From assembly GCF_041770905.1 (NCBI RefSeq), contig NZ_JBEUWX010000003.1, forward strand, positions 124,001-188,000: DNA of 64,000 nt. The letters run 5' to 3'. Below the pieces are notes generated by a model. That model was not told the DNA's origin. It saw only the letters and a program-made list of their open reading frames with translations, and did not search any database. Made by a program: the position numbers and the translations under genes. Of the stretch, positions 9,158-17,322 are shown in pieces. The DNA is from Propionivibrio hellwigii (lineage in GTDB: Bacteria; Pseudomonadota; Gammaproteobacteria; Burkholderiales; Rhodocyclaceae). Each line of letters opens with the position of its first letter. Within the stretch, counting starts at the first letter, position 1.

Positions 9158-10147
9158 TCAGCGCGCAGCGGCATCAATCGCCTTGATCAGTTCATCACCG
9201 TGCTTGTCGATGAACAGCTTGCGCGTTTCATCCTTAACGATGGCCTTGATGCTCTCAACATCCGGTTTTTCGTTGATTTCCATGCCCTGCTTGCGCAATT
9301 CGGCCAGCGTCGCGGCCTCGTCCTTGGCGTTCAGATTCCGTTGAAAAATGGCCGCAGCGGCCGCTTCCTCCAGCAGAATTTTCTGATACTCCGGCTTGAG
9401 TGACTCGAATTTCTTTTTGTTCATGAACACGACCAGCGCCGTGTAGGCATGGCGCGTCAGCGAAAGATATTTCTGCACTTCGAACATCTTAGAGGAAAGC
9501 ATCACATTGGGCGGGTTCTCATGCCCATCTACGGCCTTGGTCTCCAGCGCTGAAAACACCTCGGCATAAGGCATCGGCTGCGGCGCCGCGCCTAGTAGCT
9601 GGAATGCCTTGATGTGAGCCGGGTTCGGCGTCGTCCGCACTTTCAGTCCCTTGATGTCCTCGGCCTTGTTTACCGGACGGCGGCTGTTGGCGAGCGAGCG
9701 AAAACCGACTTCCCAGAAAGCCAGCCCCTTGATCTGGAAATTACCCAGCTCATCCAGCAGCGATTTGCCGATGGCTCCGTCCATCACCTTTGCCACATGC
9801 TGAGGATTCTCAAAAATATACGGGGTATCCAGCGCATTCAGGCGCGGCACGATGCCCGACAAAAACGGCGTGCCCGTCGCACCGATATCGACCGTGCCGC
9901 CGCGTACGCCGGAGACCATTGAAACATCGTTACCCAGCTGGTTGTTCGGAAAAATCTGGATTTCAACGCCACCCTGCGTGCGTTCCTTGACCTTCTTGGC
10001 AAATTCGACGGCGGCGATGTGCTGCGAATCCGAAGTGTTATGCGAATGCGAAAAGCGCAGCTTGACTGGCGCTGCCTGACTCCAGGCGGGAGCCATCAGC
10101 AAACCGAGTGAAACGGCAAAGAGGGCAAATGTCCGTCGTTTTTTCAC
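9158..10147 (-). CDS. dctP: TRAP transporter substrate-binding protein, paralogue 2
   Basis: A second TRAP solute receptor of 329 residues. The signal peptide is TFALFAVSLGLLMAPAWSQA. The core motifs are PVKLRFSHSHNTSDSQH, GLKVRTTPNPAHIKAFQLLGA, PMPYAEVFSALETKAVDGHENP and FEVQKYLSLTRHAYT. A GTG start with GGAG upstream fits. It lacks adjacent membrane subunits of its own. It either shares the 3018-4816 permease pair or works with one elsewhere. It is clearly diverged from the other two receptors, so it may bind a different compound. Confidence 0.92.
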   Translation of the reverse strand: MKKRRTFALFAVSLGLLMAPAWSQAAPVKLRFSHSHNTSDSQHIAAVEFAKKVKERTQGGVEIQIFPNNQLGNDVSMVSGVRGGTVDIGATGTPFLSGIVPRLNALDTPYIFENPQHVAKVMDGAIGKSLLDELGNFQIKGLAFWEVGFRSLANSRRPVNKAEDIKGLKVRTTPNPAHIKAFQLLGAAPQPMPYAEVFSALETKAVDGHENPPNVMLSSKMFEVQKYLSLTRHAYTALVVFMNKKKFESLKPEYQKILLEEAAAAAIFQRNLNAKDEAATLAELRKQGMEINEKPDVESIKAIVKDETRKLFIDKHGDELIKAIDAAAR

Positions 10148-10209
10148 GGCGATTTCTCCAAGGGTTTGAAACGTTCAGGTTGCGGGAATACGGCGGCGAA
10201 ATCAACGGC

Positions 10210-11226
10210 TCATTTCGGCGCCTTGGCGATGGCGGCAAAGAATTCCTTGGCGGTTTCCTCGCCGACAATTTTTTGATATTTGGCAACGACGCTCTGCAGT
10301 TTTTCACGCATGTGCTGCCGCTCGGCATCGCTGATCTCGTTGACCTGCATCCCTTCCTTGACCAGGGCATCACGTGCTTTGGCGTTCAGGTCGCGGCTCG
10401 CCTGGCGCTGGTATAGCGTCGCTTCGCGCGCGGCTTCCTGCATCAGCGCCTTGTCCGCATCACTCAGCCTATCCCAGAATTTCTTCGAGGCAATCAGCAC
10501 CTGGGCGTCGTAAGCGTGATAAGTCGTCGACAGGTATTTCTGCACCTCGTAAAACTTCTGCGCATACACGACGGTAAAGGGATTCTCCTGGGCATCGACC
10601 GCCCGGGTTTCAAGCGCACCGAACAGCTCGTTGACCGGCATCGGTACGGCGTTCGCGCCCAGCCCGTTGAACAGATCGATGTACATGTTGTTCTGCATCG
10701 TGCGCACTTTCAGTCCGGCCATATCCTCCGCCTTGACGATCGGACGCCGGCTGTTGGTGAAATTACGGAAGCCGTTTTCCCAGTAAGCCAGGCCGATTAG
10801 ACCGCGCTCGGGCAGCTTGGCCAGAATGCGCTGACCGAACGGCCCGTCGAACACGGCGTCCGCCTGCTTTTCGCTGGCAAAGGAAAACGGCAGGCCGAAG
10901 ACGCCAAACTCTTTGACCAGATTCGCCAGCGTCGCCGTAGACGGCGCGGTGAATTCCTGGGTGCCGCCGCGCAGCGCCGCCTGCATCTGCTGATCACTGC
11001 CCAGCTGGGCGGAAGAATAGACCGTGATCTTGATTCGGCCCTTGCTTTTGGCGCCGACCAGCTCGGCGAATTTACGCGCCCCCAGCGTCTGCGGATGCTC
11101 ATCGGGCAGCGAGGTGCCGAAACGGGCCTTGATTTCCTGCGCCATGGCTGCGCCCGCGACAAGACACGTACCTGCGGCAGCAACGAGCAGCGCACTGCGT
11201 AGCATCGTCATTCTCAGCATTCCCAT
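10210..11226 (-). CDS. dctP: TRAP transporter substrate-binding protein, paralogue 3
   Basis: A third TRAP solute receptor, 338 residues from the ATG at 11226, which has AGGAGG five bases upstream; the longer frame to 11247 has no ribosome site. The signal peptide ends LVAGAAMAQ. Core motifs are FGTSLPDEHPQTLGARKFAE, GLKVRTMQNNMYIDLFNGLGA, PMPVNELFGALETRAVDAQENP and FYEVQKYLSTTYHAY. It sits between the two lactonase genes. Sequence is closer to paralogue 1 (both share YWENGFR) than to paralogue 2. Confidence 0.92.
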   Translation of the reverse strand: MGMLRMTMLRSALLVAAAGTCLVAGAAMAQEIKARFGTSLPDEHPQTLGARKFAELVGAKSKGRIKITVYSSAQLGSDQQMQAALRGGTQEFTAPSTATLANLVKEFGVFGLPFSFASEKQADAVFDGPFGQRILAKLPERGLIGLAYWENGFRNFTNSRRPIVKAEDMAGLKVRTMQNNMYIDLFNGLGANAVPMPVNELFGALETRAVDAQENPFTVVYAQKFYEVQKYLSTTYHAYDAQVLIASKKFWDRLSDADKALMQEAAREATLYQRQASRDLNAKARDALVKEGMQVNEISDAERQHMREKLQSVVAKYQKIVGEETAKEFFAAIAKAPK

Positions 11227-11259
11227 GAAACCTCCTGTCGTCGTCAAAATTTCATTGAA

Positions 11260-12240
11260 TCAATGCAACCCATACAAGTCCAGCGCGTTGTCGCAAAACA
11301 GCGCCAGCCGTTGCCGGGGAGAAAAGCGGCGGGTGAGCGTCTTGAAACCTTGCCAGATGTCCGCCAGCCGCGCAACCAGCGCGTCAACCGGATAATTGCT
11401 GGCGAACAGGCAGCGATCGACGCCGAAATCGGCGATCAGCGCGTCGACAACGGGCGCCTGCTGCGCCGGCGTCCACGGCGTAGCGCGCACACCCAGTCCG
11501 GAAATCTTCACCCGGACATTGGCGCAGGAGGCCAGCGGCGCCATCGCCGCGCGCCACTGGCGCAAAGTTTCCGCATCACGAACCGCCGGCAGGCCGGCAT
11601 GGTTGACGATGATCGTCGTCGCCGGAAAATCGCGCGCCAGCTCGGCCGCTTCCGCCATATGCCACCACGGCGCCTGCAATTCAAACATCAGGCCGTAGCG
11701 CGCCAGCAATGCGTATCCGCGGCGCCATGCCGGGCAGCGCATCGAACCGGGCACGTGCCAGCGGCTAGAATATTCCTCCCGCCGGGCACTGCGCGGTTTG
11801 TGGCGGACGCTCGGAATAAACCCGCGCAGTGGCGGCTCCGTGTAGGCATGCATCAGGCTTTCGGCGTCATCGCGGTCGAGCCAGATTTGTGCCGCCAGCG
11901 CCTGCGGCTTTCCGCATCGCTGCGCCAGCGAGAACATCCAGCGGGCCTCGCCGAGCGGGTCGTCCGGCGACCATTCGCCTTCCATCGTCACATGCCGCAG
12001 CACGCGGTGGGCGCCGCACGCCCGCGCGTAATCCTCCGGCAGAAAATTTTTGCAGATAGCCGCGTAATCGCCGTAGCGGAACGGGATGCGCGACGTCTGC
12101 GTCAGCCAGGGATGGGGGTTGCGCAGATCCCAGAAATGATGGTGCGCGTCGACGATCGGTAAACGATCTTCGTCGCCGGAAGATAGAAACTCTCGCCGGG
12201 CCTCGGCCAAATCCGGAAGCAGGTCGCTCCGCGTCTCCAC
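11260..12240 (-). CDS. Amidohydrolase-family lactonase, copy 2
   Basis: A 326-residue paralogue of the 8162-9139 protein. It has PIVDAHHHFWDLRNPHPWL at about residues 28-46, VLRHVTMEGEW, FIPSVRHKPRS, TIIVNHAGLPAVRD and LFASNYPVDAL. The GTG start has GGGAGGGAG just upstream. It is the first gene of the minus-strand cluster, so the operon promoter should lie in the 192 bases between it and fumC. Two diverged lactonases suggest more than one lactone substrate. Confidence 0.85.
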   Translation of the reverse strand: METRSDLLPDLAEARREFLSSGDEDRLPIVDAHHHFWDLRNPHPWLTQTSRIPFRYGDYAAICKNFLPEDYARACGAHRVLRHVTMEGEWSPDDPLGEARWMFSLAQRCGKPQALAAQIWLDRDDAESLMHAYTEPPLRGFIPSVRHKPRSARREEYSSRWHVPGSMRCPAWRRGYALLARYGLMFELQAPWWHMAEAAELARDFPATTIIVNHAGLPAVRDAETLRQWRAAMAPLASCANVRVKISGLGVRATPWTPAQQAPVVDALIADFGVDRCLFASNYPVDALVARLADIWQGFKTLTRRFSPRQRLALFCDNALDLYGLH

Positions 12241-12432
12241 GATTCTCCCTCCCTGGTTTGCAGTATGTGCCCGCTCATTCAGGTCACCGCAGCTGGCTTT
12301 CCCCTATTGCATGACATTGCACTTGATGCTTTGGCACAGCATTGACGGACAGCTTGGGCGCAGACGCCGCCGGAAAAAATCCGGCGGTCATCCGCCCCAT
12401 TTCATCATTCCGTCATTCCATCATTCCACGGC

Positions 12433-13821
12433 TTATTTTGGATGCACCATCTCTTCGGGCTTGACCAGCACGTCAAACTCTTCACCGGAGAGCAGGCCCA
12501 GCTCGATGGCGGTCTCGCGCAGTGATTTTGCGTTCTGGTACGCGGTTTTCGCCACTTTCGCCGCGTTTTCATAGCCGATCTTGCGGTTCAGCGCGGTGAC
12601 CAGCATCAGCGAGTGATGCAGGAAGTAGTCGATCCGCTCCGGCACGGGTTCGATGCCGGCGGCGCAGTTCTCGTTAAAGCTGTTGCAGGCATCGCCAAGC
12701 AGGCGGATCGATTGCAGCAGGTTATAAACGATGACCGGCATATAGACGTTCAGCTCGAAATTGCCGGAAGCGCCCGACAGGTTGATGGTGACGTCGTTGC
12801 CGAAGACCTGGCAGCAAACCATCGACAGCGCCTCGCACTGGGTCGGGTTGACCTTGCCCGGCATGATGGACGAGCCCGGCTCATTTTCCGGAATCTTGAT
12901 TTCACCGAGGCCGCAGCGCGGGCCGGACGCGAGCCAGCGCACGTCGTTGGCGATTTTATTGAGGCTGGCGGCAAGCGTTTTCAGCGCGCCGGACGCGAAG
13001 ACGGCGGCATCGCGCCCGCCGAGCGCTTCGAATTTGTTGGGCGCGGTAACGAACGGCAGGCCGGACAGATCGGCGAGCTGCTTGGCGACTTTGACGGCGT
13101 AATCGGGGTGGCTATTGAGGCCAGTGCCGACGGCGGTGCCGCCGAGCGGCAGTTCATAGAGCCCTTTCAGCGCATCTTGCAGGCGGGTAAGGCCGTGGTC
13201 AAGCTGGCTGACGTAGCCGGAAAATTCCTGGCCAAGGGTCAGCGGCGTGGCGTCTTGCAGGTGGGTGCGGCCGATTTTGACGATGCCGGCGAAGGCTTTC
13301 GCCTTGCCATCGAGCGTATCGCGCAATGCTTTCACGGCCGGAATGAGCAGGCGGTTGATTTCCTGCGCGGCGGCAACGTGAATGGCGGCCGGAAAAACGT
13401 CATTCGTCGATTGCGCGTGATTAACATGGTCGTTCGGATGCACCGGCTTGTAAGCGGCAAAGCCGGTGCCGGCCAGCTCATTGGCGCGGTTGGCCAACAC
13501 CTCGTTCATATTCATGTTCGACTGCGTGCCGGAGCCGGTCTGCCAGACGACAAGCGGGAATTGCGCATCCAGCTTGCCGGCGAGCACGTCATCGGCGGCG
13601 CGAACGATCAAATCCGCCTGTTCCGGCTGGATGCGACCCAGCCCGGCGTTGGTCTGCGCGGCGGCTTTCTTGATCAGCGCCAGCGCATAAATCAGCGGCT
13701 TGGGCAGCGTTTCGCCGCCAATCTTGAAATTCTCGACGCTGCGCTGAGTCTGTGCGCCCCAGTAAGCCTCGGAAGGCACTTGAACTTCACCCATCGTGTC
13801 GTGCTCGGTACGGGTACTCAT
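12433..13821 (-). CDS. fumC: Fumarate hydratase class II
   Basis: The class II fumarase converts fumarate to malate in the TCA cycle as a cytosolic homotetramer. The protein is 462 residues, the usual length. It shows the superfamily signature GSSIMPGKVNPTQCEA near residue 317. Other landmarks are WQTGSGTQSNMNMNEV, HPNDHVNHAQSTND and GRTHLQDATPLTLGQE with the catalytic His. An AAGGAG site precedes the ATG. Downstream (12369-12388) is a GC-rich inverted repeat (CCGCCGGA/TCCGGCGG) without a clear T-run, possibly a weak terminator. Confidence 0.97.
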   Translation of the reverse strand: MSTRTEHDTMGEVQVPSEAYWGAQTQRSVENFKIGGETLPKPLIYALALIKKAAAQTNAGLGRIQPEQADLIVRAADDVLAGKLDAQFPLVVWQTGSGTQSNMNMNEVLANRANELAGTGFAAYKPVHPNDHVNHAQSTNDVFPAAIHVAAAQEINRLLIPAVKALRDTLDGKAKAFAGIVKIGRTHLQDATPLTLGQEFSGYVSQLDHGLTRLQDALKGLYELPLGGTAVGTGLNSHPDYAVKVAKQLADLSGLPFVTAPNKFEALGGRDAAVFASGALKTLAASLNKIANDVRWLASGPRCGLGEIKIPENEPGSSIMPGKVNPTQCEALSMVCCQVFGNDVTINLSGASGNFELNVYMPVIVYNLLQSIRLLGDACNSFNENCAAGIEPVPERIDYFLHHSLMLVTALNRKIGYENAAKVAKTAYQNAKSLRETAIELGLLSGEEFDVLVKPEEMVHPK

Positions 13822-13914
13822 GACGCTCTCCTTGTGATGACAATGTGAAGGATAAAACCGCAGCGCAGTATAAGCAGGGCGCAGGCGGGACGCCAGTGTC
13901 AGGCGCTTGACGGA

Positions 13915-15525
13915 TTACTTCGATGACTTTGACTGCCTCGCGGATCCCGCCGCGTCGATTTCCGCTGCGGCCATCCGGCGGGCGCGAACGGGATCGCGCC
14001 CCTGCCGGATGTAATTCTGCGTGCGCACATTGACGCGCTCGGCCAGCTCGCGGTCATAGCGCGGATGCCGAGGATCGAGCTGCGGGTAGCGCGCCTGCGT
14101 TTCGGCGACCACCGCATCGAACTGCTCTTTTCTGATCTGCATCGAGCGCGCCGCCGCCTCGGCGACAAGCTTCTGGCGCGCCGCCTGATCAGCCCTCTGC
14201 TGTTCGGAGAGCGGTGCGTCCTGCGAATGCATGGCCTGCCGCATTTCGACGCTGCGTTCATAAAGCGCCCCAGGCAGCGACAAGATAATAAACAAAAGGA
14301 GGTAGCCCAGGCAGCCCATCCAGCTGGCGCCGCCATCCTCACGCAGTTGCGCCAGCGCCTGCCGGCGCGGATAGAGCAGCACCTTTCTGATGCGCTGGCG
14401 CGCATGTTCAAAGTAGATGCGGTCAGCGAAGAATCCTATGGGAATAGCGATAGCCGTCCAGAGCTTGTCACTGATGAGGAAACCAAATTTCAATTCGGCG
14501 AAGATCTGAATCCAGTCAAAGAGCACCGCCGCCGCGATAGCGATCAGCATGTAGCGCGACATACGCCGATACGCCAGCCAGAGGATGCCGCCAAAGAACC
14601 CGCCCAAATTGAAACGCCACCCTCCGGCGGCGGAAGGGTCATTGTGAAAACGCTTGAAGGCCGACAGATAACGGCGCATCGCTCTTTCGCGGTGAAACGC
14701 CCAGCTTTCGCCCAGCAGCAGGCGCCAGACCAGCGTCAAGATCAGGGCAGCCACGCCGCCGATGAGCAGCCAACCGCCTCGGGGAAACAGGAAGCTGACG
14801 AGCAACAGAACAAACGCCAGAACATAGCCGGAAAGGCTCTTTTTAAACCGCGCCAGATGTTTTTGATAAGTCGCTTCATCCATGTGCGCATCGGCAGACC
14901 GGCCGCCGATCACCGCCACATAATAAGGCTTGATCTGCGACCATTCCGCCAGCTCGATCGCCTCGGGAAGCTCCGCCCCCGACGACCGGGAATAGCGCAG
15001 CCGGTCGCTCGTAACATTCTGCTGATTTTCGGTGTTCTGGCTGTGCTGGCGGCGTTTTTGCCGCGTATATTCGTCAACCGCCCTGACGACGCTGCCCGGG
15101 CAACCCAGGCTTTCCAGTATTTTCAGGCGCTGGCTGCCGCGATAACCTTTATGCTTGAGTTCCGCCGACAAAGTCAGCATCTGTTCAAAAAACAGGCGCG
15201 CAGCCTCCGATTCCTTCAATCCCGTGCTGAAAGCGAGCACCTTGTCTGCGCGCCGGCCCACGCCGCGCGCGCCGGCTGCGCCGGAAATTTGTCCTGTCGC
15301 CCGCCAGACATCGTATTCCGCGCGCTGCGCCGGATCAGACAGCGTTTTATACGCCGCACCGATTCTCCGGAAGCGTTCCTCCGTCTCGGCCAGGCCTTCT
15401 CCCACATGACGCGAGGGGTGCCAGCGCATCGCCTCGCGGCGATAGGCATTCCGAATTCCAGTCGCGTCCGCATCCGGCGGGACGCCGAGGATTTCGTACC
15501 AGTTTTGTGATGCCGCATCGGCCAC
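13915..15525 (-). CDS. Membrane-anchored J-like protein with altered HPD motif
   Basis: A 536-residue protein with an N-terminal J domain: NWYEILGVPPDADATGIR, then AYRREAMRWHPSRHVGEG and FRRIGAAYKTLSDPAQRAEYD. The invariant HPD tripeptide that stimulates DnaK is HPS here (residues 36-38). Several hydrophobic segments follow between about residues 250 and 430 (LAFVLLLVSFLFP, GGVAALILTLVWRLLLG and others), then a charged, Ala/Arg-rich C-terminus. The start is GTG with GGGAGG upstream. The function is unknown. With the Asp lost it may be a J-like scaffold, not a DnaK co-chaperone. Confidence 0.8.
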   Translation of the reverse strand: MADAASQNWYEILGVPPDADATGIRNAYRREAMRWHPSRHVGEGLAETEERFRRIGAAYKTLSDPAQRAEYDVWRATGQISGAAGARGVGRRADKVLAFSTGLKESEAARLFFEQMLTLSAELKHKGYRGSQRLKILESLGCPGSVVRAVDEYTRQKRRQHSQNTENQQNVTSDRLRYSRSSGAELPEAIELAEWSQIKPYYVAVIGGRSADAHMDEATYQKHLARFKKSLSGYVLAFVLLLVSFLFPRGGWLLIGGVAALILTLVWRLLLGESWAFHRERAMRRYLSAFKRFHNDPSAAGGWRFNLGGFFGGILWLAYRRMSRYMLIAIAAAVLFDWIQIFAELKFGFLISDKLWTAIAIPIGFFADRIYFEHARQRIRKVLLYPRRQALAQLREDGGASWMGCLGYLLLFIILSLPGALYERSVEMRQAMHSQDAPLSEQQRADQAARQKLVAEAAARSMQIRKEQFDAVVAETQARYPQLDPRHPRYDRELAERVNVRTQNYIRQGRDPVRARRMAAAEIDAAGSARQSKSSK

Positions 15526-15659
15526 ATCGTCCTCCCTTTTTTCACCTGATTATCCTCGTGAATTTATGCAAGATCAATTGGGCGACGGCATGCGAATGCC
15601 CGCCGCGCGCTTTTCGGCACGAGGCAGCTCGCCAGTCCTGATATTGGGGGCATCTCCGA

Positions 15660-15800
15660 GTATTGAGAGCGTCTGAAGGCGGCGCCTCTGAACCCCTTAT
15701 AAACAGGGCATCTCCCGGCACCCTGCCCTGGAGCCCTTTATTTATAAGTGTTCCAGAGGCACCTGCCCGGAAACGCCCTATCCACACGGGGTTGCTGGCA
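15660..15800. repeat. Degraded relative of the dispersed repeat
   Basis: Contains motif blocks in the same order as the 106-bp repeats at 2371 and 2643: CCCTTTATTTATAAG for the AATAAGGGTTT block, GCACCTGCCCGGAAACGCCC for GCCTGCCCGCAAACGCCC, and CCACACGGGGTT for GACGCGGGTT. The match is partial and judged by eye. Confidence 0.5.
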
Positions 15801-15824
15801 GCCCTTTTTAAAAGCCAGACAATT

Positions 15825-15929
15825 TATAGCGGCTCGACTTTGCCAAAAGACAAGGCGGCGAGTCGCAGACAGTACGAGCAGTACGGCAAGGCGAGCCAAC
15901 GCCGTATTTTGGCGAAGGAAGCCGCTATA
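15825..15929. mobile_element. Correia-like MITE, copy 1
   Basis: A 105-bp element bounded by inverted ends TATAGCGGCT and AGCCGCTATA. The interior contains GACAAGGCGGCGAGTCGCAG, ACAGTACGAGCAGTACGGCA and GCCAACGCCGTATTTTGG. This closely resembles the core of Neisseria Correia repeats (GACAAGGCGACGAAGCCGCA, ACAGTA, then AACGCCGTA), and TA-bounded ends are also a Correia feature. It has no ORF. The resemblance is from memory of that family and has not been aligned by program. Confidence 0.7.
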
Positions 15930-16033
15930 GCTCGACGTTGCCAAAGACAAGGCGGTAAGCCGCTGACAGTACGAGTAGTACGGCAAGGCAAGGCCAACAC
16001 AGCAACGCCGTATTTTGGCAAAGGAAGCCGTTA
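15926..16033. mobile_element. Correia-like MITE, copy 2 (overlaps copy 1 at TATA)
   Basis: A second copy follows directly and shares the bases TATA with the end of copy 1. It begins TATAGCTCGACGTTGCC and ends GGCAAAGGAAGCCGTTAT. The interior repeats GACAAGGCGGTAAGCCGC, ACAGTACGAGTAGTACGGCA and AACGCCGTATTTTGG. A small expansion, AAGGCAAGGCCAACACAGC, distinguishes it from copy 1. Insertion of one element into the terminal TA of the other explains the shared end. Confidence 0.7.
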
Positions 16034-16068
16034 TTTCAGGGTGGCGCGGGGCGGCTTGGCGGAAATAA

Positions 16069-16107
16069 GGGCTTGATTGTCTGAGCGTAAGCGAGTTAAT
16101 CAAGCCC
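16069..16107. repeat. Stem-loop with 10-bp perfect stem
   Basis: GGGCTTGATT and AATCAAGCCC form a perfect 10-bp stem around a 19-base loop. It lies between the MITEs and ccmI. There is no T-run on either side, so it is not a clear intrinsic terminator. Confidence 0.6.
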
Positions 16108-16170
16108 GCCGCACAAGTACCACTCCAACCCGCGACAAGGAGTCGTCTGCGCCTGGGGTCGCGTTTCTTT

Positions 16171-16216
16171 GCTGACTTTCTTTGGCGAGATAAGGAAAAA
16201 AGGTAGGAAAGTCAGC
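16171..16216. repeat. Imperfect palindrome, GCTGACTTTC / GAAAGTCAGC arms
   Basis: The arms GCTGACTTTC (16171-16180) and GAAAGTCAGC (16207-16216) are perfectly complementary, with TTTGGCGAGATAAGG between them. Similar TTTCTTTG...GACTTTCTTTGGC sequences are scattered between genes in many proteobacteria. The element could form a hairpin in RNA from either strand. Confidence 0.5.
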
Positions 16217-16309
16217 GGGGCGCGCTGCCGCTCAGCGCAACGGCATCAAGAGAAGTCTCGTGGGTGGAAGTCAGTACGCATGCTTTAGTAATTCTTATTT
16301 TTTAGTTTC

Positions 16310-16410
16310 AGGATACCTGCCCGCTAGCCCACGTATTTAGGGCATCTCCAAGGTGGATGCTCTGAAGCCCTTTATCCACGCGGGTTTCAGAGGGGCGCCC
16401 ACCTGGAGGG
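16310..16410. repeat. Dispersed-repeat relative overlapping the ccmI 3' end
   Basis: Blocks ATACCTGCCCGCTAGCCCACGT, AGCCCTTTATCCACGCGGG and TTTCAGAGGGGCGCCC resemble the repeat copies at 2371, 2643 and 15660. It runs into the last codons of ccmI, whose stop codon at 16387-16389 lies within the repeat-like sequence. Confidence 0.5.
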
Positions 16411-17322
16411 ATGTGGGCGTTTATCCGAAGCCGCCGGCGACGTTGCATTTGCCGCCTGCCGCATTTTCTCCTGTGCGGCCTGCAAGGATTTTTCGAGCAT
16501 GACCGCCTCGTCCGAGCTGGTTTCAAGCAGCGGCAGCAGGCGCTGCCAGTGCGCGATCGCCGCTGCGAAATCGCCACGCTCGTTCGCAGCGAGACCGGCC
16601 AGGAACAAAGCCTGCGGTTGCTGCGGGTCAAGTTTGAGCGCGGCGTCGATCAGCGCCTCGGCGCGCGAACCGACCACGCCGCCCTCCGCCCGGATCAGCG
16701 CATAGGCATACTCGGCAAGCAGCGCCGGGTCGCCATCGACCCGCGCACGGCCTTTTTCAAAAGCCTCGGCGGCTTCGGGGAAACGCCCCAGCACTTCGTA
16801 GGCGCGGGCGAGCGCCAGCCATCCCTCGGCATCACCGGGGTTGGCCTTGAGCTGCGCGACGCGCCGAGCAAGCGCTGCCGTATCCTGCCGCGCGGCAGGC
16901 GGCGGCGTCAATGCCTGCGGATTACCGATCCCTACGTAGATCAACACCGCCGCCAGCGGCATCGCCGCGGCAAGCGCCCACGCACTGCGCCCGCTCAGGC
17001 CGCGCGATGCGGCGTCAGGCGCCGCCCCGACGGCCGTTGCAGCCGTCGCATCCATTTCATCCGTTTCATTTATTTCCGCCAATACACGCCGTCGCAAATC
17101 TTCCCGCGCCGGGTCGAAATCTTCCGCACTCAGCAGCCCGGCAGCCCGGTCGCGCGCCAGCGCCTGCCATTGGCTGCGGTAAATTTCGAGGCCCGCCGGC
17201 GCCGATTCTGACGTCCGCTCTGACGCCCGCTCCGGCAAGCGCGCCCAAGGGCGCAACAGAACAGCCACGACCACCAGCGTCAGTGCGGCCGTCAGCACAA
17301 TAAACAGCACAACGGCGCTCAT
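16387..17322 (-). CDS. ccmI: Cytochrome c maturation protein CcmI (TPR)
   Basis: CcmI presents apocytochrome c to the CcmFH heme ligation complex. The 311-residue protein starts with a membrane helix (VVLFIVLTAALTLVVVAVLL). A short cytoplasmic region with SQWQALARDRAAGLLSAEDFDPARED follows, then a second helix near residue 115 and TPR-type repeats (GWLALARAYEVLGRFPEAAEAFEKG, ALIDAALKLDPQQPQALFLAGLAANERGDF in part). It overlaps the ccmH stop by an ATGA junction. The last residues RPHPSRWAPL read into an intergenic repeat and are probably not ancestral. Confidence 0.9.
   Translation of the reverse strand: MSAVVLFIVLTAALTLVVVAVLLRPWARLPERASERTSESAPAGLEIYRSQWQALARDRAAGLLSAEDFDPAREDLRRRVLAEINETDEMDATAATAVGAAPDAASRGLSGRSAWALAAAMPLAAVLIYVGIGNPQALTPPPAARQDTAALARRVAQLKANPGDAEGWLALARAYEVLGRFPEAAEAFEKGRARVDGDPALLAEYAYALIRAEGGVVGSRAEALIDAALKLDPQQPQALFLAGLAANERGDFAAAIAHWQRLLPLLETSSDEAVMLEKSLQAAQEKMRQAANATSPAASDKRPHPSRWAPL

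Larger units (their letters stand above)
15526..16386. other. Repeat-packed gene-free region
   Basis: Between the J-like gene and ccmI there is no credible gene for about 860 bases. The region contains degraded relatives of the 2371/2643 repeat, two overlapping Correia-like MITEs, a 10-bp-stem hairpin at 16069-16107 and an imperfect palindrome at 16171-16216. It looks like a hot spot for small repeat insertion. Confidence 0.75.
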
